Origin: Tilletia caries
Lineage: Eukaryota > Basidiomycota > Exobasidiomycetes > Tilletiales > Tilletiaceae
Assembly: GCA_032718865.1 (NCBI GenBank)
Contig: JALUTQ010000003.1
Location: 1,890,001-1,954,000 of the forward strand
Reading direction: 5' to 3'
DNA length: 64,000 nt
Both the position numbers and the translations under genes were made by a program. The notes beneath the pieces were generated by a model that was not told the DNA's origin, ran no database searches, and saw only the letters and a program-made list of their open reading frames with translations. Of the stretch, positions 10,697-20,500 are shown in pieces (the stretch's first letter is position 1; each line of letters begins with the position of its first letter).

Positions 10697-10792
10697 AGTG
10701 TTTCGTCCGTGCGCAAATACACTGCTCTGATGCCTGGCAGCGCCGCGGAAGTGTTTCGTCCGTGCGCAAACACACACTGCTCTGGCGGCTCG
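10697..10792. repeat. Two-copy direct repeat
   Basis: AAGTGTTTCGTCCGTGCGCAAA followed by ACAC..CTGCTCT occurs twice, about 52 bp apart, just downstream of the nested MITE. Confidence 0.75.
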
Positions 10793-11116
10793 GAGCCTTT
10801 TCCCTGACATGCTATGGACGCAAAGCAACACCACCAGCCCTGCTACTTATCGAACAGAGATCTGAAGCCTGGAGATGATTCTTACTGTGCCTAGCTATGC
10901 TCTTGCGAAGTTTCGTCTGCGTACGTGCGTGTCAAGTGGTGCGGTTGGTGTGCAAAGTTGGGCTTCGAGTGAAGTTGACTGCGAAATTTGCGAGCACTTA
11001 CCAACAAGATCGGGTCGAATGCGGCCAGACCGCCACCGCGGCGACAGTTCTGATAAGCGCGTGGAGGTGACTCTTTGATCACCGCCGGTCTGGTGTGATC
11101 AGACTACATGAGAGCG

Positions 11117-11539
11117 AAGGTTTGCAGCTTCACCTCGTCCGCTCGTCGATCAGTGCGCTGTCAAGGTCAGAGGCGGTGTCGGGCCGACACCACAAAACTC
11201 GACGAGCAACTAACAAACAATTCCTCCTCGCAGCATTCTTCGATGCTTCACTACGCCTGCATCATGCATCAACACCGGCTGACGCTATTCCTTCTCCCTT
11301 CTGTCTCATGCTAATGTCTCCTCAACTTCCTCTGCAGAACCCGGGCTCGGCATCGGTGGTCTGTCGGGAGTCTGCAACTCCAACGCTTTCCTTAAAAGCA
11401 GGCCTTTCCCTTTGATTCCTTTCCCCTTTCCTCCTCTTTTCTCCCCCCCGTACTTCCGTACAACTAACCTTACCTCTTACCCAGCTTACCAGCATATACA
11501 ACCCCACCCAATTTCTGCACCATCACCTACTACATCATT
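11117..11539. other. Upstream region of the acidic repeat protein gene
   Basis: No gene. CT-rich DNA (11290-11530) precedes the start codon at 11540 and could be promoter and leader. Confidence 0.4.
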
Positions 11540-12834
11540 ATGTCCACCTTCCGACCCCTGTCCAACAATCAGTCCACCATTTTGTCCACCGTCCAAGTCG
11601 ACGTCCAATTGACCGTCCAGGCCGGCCACCAGCCTACCGTCCCTTCGTGCAACGAAGCAAAAAATACGTAAGTATTTCCTTCCTTCCACGCCTTGAATCG
11701 GCAAAGCAACGAGGAACTGATCATGCATTACTTCCTCTGCTTCATTATTCTCGCAATAGCATCACTGACCATTCCATGGACCTCTCCGCTGCTTTCGAGA
11801 AGGCTCTCGAGCATATCGCTGCCGATGCTGCCGCCAAGAAGCAGTCGGACTGGTTCTACGAGCCTGAGTCGTTCCTCGTCCCCGTCGACAACGACGACAG
11901 CTTTGACCTCTCGCTCCCCATCATCCTCACCGAGGAGGAGCAGGTCGCGCTTGCTGTCACCACCATCGGTGACGCTGTCCGGGCCGTCGTCAGTGCTGAC
12001 TCTCTCGACATGTCTGTCGACTCCGACGTGGCGCGGGACGTCATCCCTGCCGCCGCTACCACGGACGACGGCCTCATCGACGACATGAGTCTCATGGGCT
12101 TGGCCCTCGACTCCTTCCTCGGCCTCCTCCTTGCCGAGCGGGAGAAGGACGAACTCGCCAACGCCGCTCAGATCGACAACGAGGTCGCCATGCTTATCGA
12201 CACCTCCCTCGAGTCTTTGCTCGACTTTCCTGTCTTCGCGGACGAAGAAGAGATTGAGGTCACCAAAGCTGCTGCCGCCGACGAGTTCACCACACTGCTC
12301 ATCGACACCTCTATAGACTCATTGCTGAACTTCGCTCTCGTCCCCGACCACGAAACCGATGTCCTTCAAGCAACGCTCAAGAGTCTCGTCATCCCTACCA
12401 TCGTGCTCACCGCTCCCGACTTCCCGGGCTCGACCTCGATCTCGTCTTCGGTCGACACAGATTTCCTCTGCGTCCCTGCGATCATGTCTCAACGAGCCTC
12501 ACGCCGGCTTGCGCACCAGGCCAGCCAAGACGATCTGGAGCTCATGTTCGCGTTTCTCGACGACGAGAAGACCGAGCTCTTGACCGACATGTCACTCAAT
12601 GACTTGGTCAACTTCGACTTCTTCTCCGACCATGAGAAGGCCGACGCTTCGAAGAACGCTGCTCCCGCCGACGAGGACTCCGAGCTCCTGATCGACACCT
12701 CGCTTACCGAACTGATCAACTTCGTCCTCATCGAAGAGTTCTTCTTCGACCATGAGAAGGTCGATCTTTTCGCTCCGAGTTGCGATCAGCAAACTGCTTC
12801 GTTGCACGACAACAACAATCTCTCCCGCTGCTAG
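11540..12834 (+). CDS. Acidic protein with repeated LIDTSL motifs, unknown function
   Basis: Not recognised. Exon 1 is 11540-11667; intron 11668-11759 has GTAAGT and AATAG borders and joins in frame to exon 2, 11760-12834. The first ATG with this splice gives about 400 residues. The body is acidic and holds five or more copies of a 15-residue motif of the form LLIDTSL..LLNF (variants MLIDTSLESLLDF, LLTDMSLNDLVNF, LIDDMSLMGLAL), each preceded by a DE-rich stretch at spacings of 30-100 residues. No signal peptide or membrane segment is evident. The frame ends in TAG. A splice-donor-like GTGAGT follows 15 nt later, so the true gene may extend downstream. Function cannot be assigned. Confidence 0.55.
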
Positions 12835-14664
12835 GCCGATTCTAATCGAGTGAGTCTACCCCTCCCCTCCGCTTACTGGCTACTACTGCCTCATCTGATC
12901 CCATTCCTAGCACTGACACACACAATTGTGCTCCTCCTGACTCCCTCTTCCGCTTATTGCAGCGTGATGACGGACAACACACGCTCGGCTCCTATCGGTC
13001 TACACTTTCGCCATTGCAGAATGGGTGCTGGGTTACTGCTGTCTTCGATAGCAGGCATAAGTATTTGGATTCGTTTGCTCGATACTACTTACCCCCCTCC
13101 CGCGGTGCTGTTATCCCACCCGGGAGGGCGACTCGGTGTGGTATGGATTCGTGAGCTTCATGACTCCCGCGGTGCTGTTATCCCATCCGGGAGGGCGACT
13201 CGGTGTGGTATGGATTCGTGGCTTCATGACTCCCGCGGTGCTGTTATCCCACCCGGGAGGGCGACTCGGTTCGTGGTTCCTGGCTCCCGCGGTGCTGTTA
13301 TCCCACCCGGCAGCGCGATGCGACTCGGTTCGGCGTGGATTTCTCGGTCGACCCTTCTGCTCTCGCCTCTCGTCTCTCGCCCCTGCCCCTCGCCTCTCGC
13401 CTCTCTGCCTCCGTCCTCCGGGTTCGTCCTCGACTCCCTCAAAACCAGATACGCACAAAAAAACGTCAAAACCCAGCAAACCCTACAAAACATCGACTCG
13501 TTTCTCGCCTCCCTTTTCTCGCCTCTCTTCTCTCGCCCGTCGCCCCTGGACTCTCGACTCTCGCTCTCAGGTCGTTATTGTAAGCAAGTATGCCTCTTGC
13601 CTTTTGTGTCTCATCTCTTTCCCCTTGCCTCTAGCCTTTTGCTCTCGGTCGTCGATCTCGGTCGCTCCAGGCAAGTTTAGGTGTTGAATCCATGTCTTTG
13701 CTTGTATGGACCATCTAACACTTCCTCTTTCTTCTTCCAGCCACCTCCCGGGTGGCATATGGGTCGGCATATGTGCCATCCGGGAGAAGACCTCGGGACA
13801 AGGGAGAGGTGCCCAGTCGTACCTCCCCTCGATCCCACGGTGCGGATTGGGGTTGCGACGTCCCTTGGCTCGGTCGGACTTCCAGGTTTCATCGCCGGGG
13901 GCCACCGGGTCATCGGCGTCGTTGATTTGTCCGCACCAGCGCCCACTTTGAGCACAGTGGGCGAAGTGTCTCCCACCCCTTCTGCCCCTCCGAGTTCCTT
14001 CCCATCTTGCTGTTTGCGTGCTGCCCGCAGCTGTGTGCGCTGGTTCGAAACGGTCCACACAGCTGTGGGCTAGCGCGCGACAGGAAGATGGGAGGTGCGA
14101 GGAGGGGGTAGTGCTCCAGAATCGACTGGGGTGGGATTGTACGCGGTAAGTTCCTCTCCATGCTTCGTCAGCTTGGTATCGCCTTTGTCATTTATCAGAT
14201 TCCTTTTCTTTCCTTTTTATGTCCGGCCCATTCGTGACCCTCACCGCCCGCCAACGACTGGAAAGTCGGGGGCCCTCATCACATGGCAGGTCCAGAAGGA
14301 GCGGCATATCATTCTCCAAGTAAGTCCGATTGCATCGCCACCAAGTTCAAGCCCACATGTGACTTGATCGCTTGAATGCTGCTATTGAACGAATGCTTCC
14401 TCCTCTCACAGTTTTCCCACTACCACTACCAGAAGCAGACCTTCCAGGGCCGTCTTGATTATTGGACTGTGAGTCTTTATCCATTCGATTTTCTCGCAGG
14501 TGCATGAGCGGAGTCAGTATCCTGAGCCACTTCTTATCACTGTTACTTTCTTCTTTCGCAGAGCATCAATGGCCTGGCCGCTTCCTCGACTGCCCAGTTT
14601 CCAGTTCGGGCCCTGTAAGTCTACTCGCCTTCTCTTTGTATGGACCTTCAGGCTGAACGGCTAG
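12835..14664 (+). other. Intron-like fragments, minisatellite and a hairpin
   Basis: Many GTAAGT/GTGAGT donors and CAG acceptors occur, for example 14147 and 14319 (donors) and 14410 (acceptor). They bracket short open pieces, so part of this may be the 5' exons of the broken gene that follows. I could not build one continuous frame. It also contains a four-copy minisatellite and, at about 13978-14070, an imperfect inverted repeat with a stem of about 37 bp. Confidence 0.35.
13093..13335. repeat. Four-copy minisatellite, about 66-bp unit
   Basis: CTCCCGCGGTGCTGTTATCC followed by CACCCGGGAGGGCGACTCGG and ATGGATTCGTG.CTTCATGA repeats about four times. Each unit has an internal stem CTCCCG/CGGGAG. 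Later copies are shortened. Confidence 0.85.
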
Positions 14665-15566
14665 ATTGTCAAGTACGACCAGACTCGACCCAGCGGCCGC
14701 CGATCGAAGGACATGGCCGCCATCTTGTTGGCTGATCTACAGAAGGACGTCGATGAACTGGACGAAGACGAGGAGGAGGAGCAAGGGCTGCTCGCGGACG
14801 TACATCTCCCCGATCCCATTCGCCCGCACGACGCGCCTGTATCCGCAGCTAAGGCCCGCTTCGACGTCGAGAAGAGCAAGAAAGAGCTCTGTATGGCTGC
14901 GCTGGCCTTCTTTGACGACTTGCACGCCGTGCGTGCACACCTGAGGACAGTCTAGGATGACTATGGGATGAAAAAAGTCGACCTGGTCACCGCTGCGGTG
15001 ACGACGAACTCGGCCCTCGAGCTCTTCCATCGTCCGCACGATGAACTCATGAAGGACGTCCTCTCCGTCTTCCGGGAGCTTCATGACTTCCTTGTCTACC
15101 TCGTCAACTTCTCGCGCCAGTAGATGACGACGGGGAAGTCGGAGCCTATCCGTGATCTCGTGCACTATGCCCGCGTTGAGGATTCGGTCACGCAGACGCT
15201 GTATGACAAATTCTTTATTCCCGCGTACATGTGCCTCGGAACCATCTCCATGCTCATCGGTGGCAGTCGCAACGTGCTCAGCTACCCCAACGACAGGAAC
15301 GGCTACGACGACACACTCGACGTTCCCAGGTGTACGACTCAAGAGCGATGGAAGCAGCTCGAGGGTCTCCTCACAAAGTCGTACTCCGGCTACGCTGCCT
15401 TTCTGATGCAAGTCACGAGAAAGAAGGAGAAGAAGAAAAACGTGACGTTCGAACTTGACTGCATGGCGCGTTCGATGCGCCAGTACTAGTGCCTGTCCGA
15501 CCCCACCCACATCACCAATATCCTGGGTGCCTTCTACGCCCAGGTGTTCGTCGATATCAACCTGAC

Positions 15567-15825
15567 TGTAACGGACAGGATTGAGAAGGGTCAGGCGAAC
15601 TAGGTACGGGCTTCGGGATCTGGTGGGTCGGGATCTGGTGGGGCTGCTTGGAAGGTCGAGATCGATGGTCGATGGGTACCACTGGTGAGGATCGGGGCGA
15701 GATCCACGGTCATGAAGGAGGAATTTCTCGTCTCATTGCTGCGCACGACTTCGACTGTAACGTACACACACTTGAATCCAGACACATTTCTCAATTCTCA
15801 TTTACAGACTCGGTTTCTTGTTACA
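15567..15825 (+). repeat. Left LTR (259 bp)
   Basis: Starts TGTAAC and ends GTTACA, so the ends form a 6-bp inverted repeat. I see no difference from the right LTR. Preceded by the target duplication CTGAC. Confidence 0.95.
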
Positions 15826-15827
15826 CT

Positions 15828-15843
15828 TGGTAGCTCTGCCTCG
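15828..15843 (+). other. Possible tRNA primer-binding site
   Basis: TGGTAGCTCTGCCTCG begins two bases after the left LTR. TGG complements a tRNA CCA end, as expected for a primer-binding site. The matching tRNA is not in the window. Confidence 0.5.
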
Positions 15844-16629
15844 TCCCAGCGCAGCGCACACGGGACAACGAGGGACAGACACAGCAAGACCTGGCGAAGC
15901 GCCAGACAGCTTGCTTACATTCCGCTTTCGGTCGCCTCAAGAGCAGCTCTTGTTATGGCGACAACACAGACGACGAAGGCGAAGACTGGAAACGTTCCAG
16001 TATCGGAGGCCCAGCAGGGCCGGGCCTCGACTTCCAGCGCATCTGGAATACCTCGACCACAGACCGGACATCCAGTCGGATCGGTCATGTCGACACCGGC
16101 GCAGAAGACTCGGGAAGAGCGACTTGAAGAGCTCTCCCGACTTCGGACGCAGCAAACGGAAACTCCTTCGGACGAGGAGCGGGATCGAAAGCAGAAAGAG
16201 GCTATCGAAGCCCTGCTCAAGATCAAGGAGGACCAAAAACGGAAGGACAAGGAGCGACGAGAGCGACGTCGAACGATCCATCAACTAGAGAAGGAACTCA
16301 ACCCTTCTAGATCTCGACAGTCCTCAAGTTCCGGCGAGTCCGACCAAACGACGTCGACAAGGGCGCGAGGTTCGACGTCAGCCTCGAGTGCAAAAAGGAT
16401 CGGAGACCTAAGAACCAATCACTCGAGCAAGAGCTGCAACAGCTTCGACTCGGCCAGGGTCGACAACTCTCTCAGCCGAGCTCGGACTCCACAGTCCACG
16501 GTCATCCAACAACGAGGTCAAGCGCAAGACGTTCCGAGATCCAGTCTTGGATTTCCTCTCGGAATGACTCCCTCACAGCAATTCGCGGCGCAGTCGCCGA
16601 TCGAGACGATGATCTTTCCTCGACCTCAG

Positions 16630-17500
16630 CAGTGATCATTATGATGCATATATGACAATTTTTTGGGCGATGTCATATATCTGCATTATGACAATCTAGT
16701 TTTGGGAAGGCGATGTCATATATATGCATTATGCAAATGTCATTTTTCTGTCATATGAAGTCATAAAATTGTCATATTTCTGTCATATTACGTAAGCAAA
16801 CTTTCCGCCTCTGAGTAGACCGTAATATCGCGTGGCGAAGCGCGTCTCGCCATGTGGTGAACCGCGAAGCGCGTCAAGCCGCGTCGCCGCGTTCCCTCTT
16901 TCAGGTTGGCGCAGTTTTTTTACCTCATATCCAGCCATCCAGAACAGGCGCGTGAATCTTGCTGCGGAACATGTAACATGTTGGGAGCCATCTTGAGCTC
17001 CGGAGCGTTTTATTTTGTATCGGGAGAAGGGCCAGGGCCCAGGGGGATGCCGGAGACACGGAAGATGCCAAAACGCTTAATTTTATTCTGAAAATGCCAG
17101 GCACTCGGCGCCTGAGCGGTGAGCCTGACCAGAATTTAGAGCTCAGGTCATATAAAATGTCAGATTTGCCAAGAATATGACATGATTATGCACGACCATA
17201 TGACAGAATTATGCATCTTTTTCGGCCCGGCTGTGGACGTTTTGTCAGAATACTGTCATACATAAGGCATATGTTCTGCATTGTCATATGACAGAATATG
17301 ACAGAATTTAGGGCGGGAAAATTATGTCATATTTCTGTCATAAAGCTGTCATATGACAGCCGCGGGAGGCATTATGGCCATAAATATGACAATGAGACTT
17401 TGTCATAAACCTGTCATATGACTATGACAATTTTTTTTGTCATAATTCTGTCATATGGATAATATGACTTCATATGTATGACAAATGGTGATGATCACTG
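16630..17500. mobile_element. hAT-type MITE, 871 bp, inserted in gag
   Basis: Perfect 10-bp terminal inverted repeats CAGTGATCAT...ATGATCACTG are flanked by the 8-bp duplication GACCTCAG (16622-16629 and 17501-17508). CAG-starting ends and 8-bp duplications are the hAT signature. Both halves are packed with TGTCATAT/ATATGACA motifs, like the subterminal repeats of hAT elements, around a GC-rich core (about 16810-17100). No coding capacity. Element plus one duplication is 879 bp, a multiple of three, and removing it joins the gag frame seamlessly. Confidence 0.92.
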
Positions 17501-20500
17501 GACCTCAGCAACAGCCGCCGACTACTCCTTACGGCATGCACTTCCCTCAGTACCAGACACCGCAGCTTCCCACTCAACGCTCCGGAGTCCAACCTTACAT
17601 GCGCACTTCAAGACCACCGGGCTTGTCTGCCGTGACGATGTCGACTCCGGACCGTCCTACATATGGACAACCGAGCGAGCGACAAAGAGGCAAGCAGCGG
17701 GACCAGGATGACGGAGGACCTGGTGGTGGAGAACCCAGTGGTGGGGGGCACGGCGGAGACGGAGATGGAGGAAGAGAACCGGGTGGTGGCGGCAACGGAC
17801 CTGGAGGAGGCGACGGTGATGGTGGCGGCCCGCACAGGGATGATTGGAGGATCGATCGGTCAAATCAACAAGGCTTCTCAACCCAAAAGGTCCCAAGAGC
17901 CACCGATATTGGCAAGTTCGATCCCAAGCGTCGTCGCGCTCTGGCTTTCTGGGTTCGACTCGAACACTTCCGAGAGGGAGGAGTTTACACCGATGCGGCG
18001 ATCATCTCAATCCTCCACGGTTGCTTCGAAGGGGAGGCAAATGATTGGTGGGATACGGTCTGGCCTCGACCCATGAACTGGGACGAGTGGCGAGAGACGT
18101 TCTTCCGACGATGGACCGGCAATCCGAACGTCGTGTCGAAGCGACTTGAGGCGCGTCGGTTCAAGCCGGAGAAGGAGACCTTGTCGCAATACTTGTACGA
18201 CAAGTACTGGCTGGTTGGGGAACAAGGAGTGGCGAGAATGGTCAGCCAATCACATCTCCGAGGAGAGGTTCCTCGGTTCTCAGTGCCGGAGATACTCCAG
18301 CATCGATCCGTCGGGGATCTGCTTGAGATCGTCCATGATGGACTTCCTCCGGACTGGCAAGAGCGAACGTTGGATACGCTCGAGAACTCGCCAACCTGGG
18401 AGGACTACGTCCAGAAGATGGTTCGCCGAGAAGGAGTGCTACGGGGTTCGCTTTACCCATCTCGATATGGGTCGGACTTTCCTGAGGACAGCCCGGGAGA
18501 GAAGGAGAGCCGTCCGCGACGAAGAACAGCCAATCTTCCACGGTCAGTCGGGGCTTCTTCGTCGGCCACGACATCATTCAGACCGCAAACCCCACCAAGA
18601 CGTTCGGGCCAACGGTCGACTTCCCAGCTGTCCGACACCGAGCGTCAGCAACGTCGAAAAGACCGCGAGACGGGTTCCTGCTTTCTTTGCCACAAGCCAG
18701 GTCATGCGGCGGCTGATTGCAAGTCACACCCGGAGCAGGCTAAGATCGCACGGCGGGTGGAGAAGGAGTTCGTAGCGAGGGTGTTGGCTGGAAGACAGGA
18801 GTCGAGTGAGGAGGATTTGTCTTCTGATGGAGAGGTGCAGAAGCAAGTCCGATTCGACGAAGGAAAGGACATCAAGGAGGTAGGGACACGATCAGGGGAT
18901 TCGTCCTCCGAAGACCCTCGATACGATGTCAAGGCAATACGCGTTCGGACCGTTGTCCGACGCCTTCGGAGCACACAGGCCGACGGACCGGGTCGTCTTC
19001 ATGAATCAGCCTCTGCATACAAGCTGGCAGTTTGGCTGAATCGAAGCAACGACGCCTATTGCCTCACCCCTTACGAACTCCTCGTCGACTCGGGATCGGA
19101 AATCAGTCTGATCTCGACGCAAGCGGCTCGCAAGATTGCTCCCAACGCTATTTGGCACCCACCTCAGCCAATCGAGTTGCACGCGTTCGACGACGGACTG
19201 CCCCAGCGGACGAAGGCGGTCATCATGCTGCCTATTGTCTTCGAATGCGAGGATGGAGACCGCACGGAGATGTGCGAATTTCACGTGGTCGATCGGTGCT
19301 CGGATGGTTGGTTGTTGGGAGTCGACAACATCAAGAACTTGGGGATGCTTTGTGATCCCACGAGCTGGACGGTCGAATTCAAGAGAGGGACTCTTCAACG
19401 GGCGGACATGTTGTTCCCGGAAGGAGGTACAGGTGTTGGTAAGTCGAGCAAGGACAGTCTTACAATCTCGAAGACTGACCTTGACATTATCCACGACGTG
19501 CAGAACGAATCGCGAGGGCAAGCAACGGTTGACTTGTCGGGCCTAAGTCAGACAGACGACACGATCATTGAAGAACTTGAAATCGACATTCCGAGTTCAG
19601 AGACGAAACCCGCTGTCGCGACTTCTGCTGCGTTGACGACTGAACAAAGAAAGCGCCTATCTGAGGAGCTTGCGAAACATGAGGTATGGCCGACGAAGCA
19701 GAGGCCCATCGGCCTGTACAAGCATGGCGTTTTCGATATCAAGCTCAAGATCGGACAGGAGAATTGGACTCACAGCGAACCTCCTCGACAAACGTCGCCC
19801 GCCCAGAAGGAGGCCATCGACAAGAACTTGAAAGAGCACGACGAAATGGGTCTTTCGGAACCGGGTGAGAGTCCTTATACGTCTGGAATCGTGCTCGTCC
19901 CACAGAAGGATAAGATCCGACTCTGCAACGACTACCGACCCTTAAACTCGGTGACGGAAGACGATCAATACTTTCTTCCAGCAACTGACGAGGTTCACGA
20001 CTGTTTGCATGACTCACATTTCTTCACCATTGTAGATTGCAACAAAGGATATCACCAGTTCGGCCTCTCCGATTGAGCCCGTCTTCTCCTCGCCTTTGCC
20101 ACGTATCGAGGAGTTCGAATCTGGAACCGCATGCCATTCGGCCCGAAGAACGCTGTTGCTTTCTTTCAACGAACAATCAACAAGATCTTAGGCAAATATC
20201 GACGCAAGTGTGCAATCGCTTATCTTGACGACATCATCATCTTCTCCCCCGACTTTGATTCTCATGTCCGGGACGTCGGTAACGTTTTGAAGGAGCTAGC
20301 AGACGCAGGACTAACGATCGCGCCAAAAAAATGTGCCTTTGCTTTTAAATCCCTTCAGGTTCTAGGGTATCGTGCGACGGAACTCGGTACCATGGTCGAC
20401 GAGGAAAAGGTGAAGGCGGTCAAGGCCTTACCCTCTCCAACCACGGCTACTGAAGCAAGACGACTCTTCGCCATGGCATCATGGTACCGAAGGTTCATTC

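Larger units (their letters stand above)
10222..11106. mobile_element. Non-autonomous TIR element with 10-bp TSD (MULE-like)
   Basis: The ends are inverted repeats of 21 bp with one mismatch: TAGTCTGGTCACACCAGACCG on the left and its complement at 11086-11106. The 10-mer CATGAGAGCG directly flanks both ends (10212-10221 and 11107-11116). Target duplications of 9-11 bp are typical of Mutator-like elements, so this is probably a MULE-derived non-autonomous element. Without its nested insertion it would be about 500 bp. It has no coding capacity. The broken MULE transposase at the start of the window shows that the superfamily is present, but no link to this element can be shown. Confidence 0.8.
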
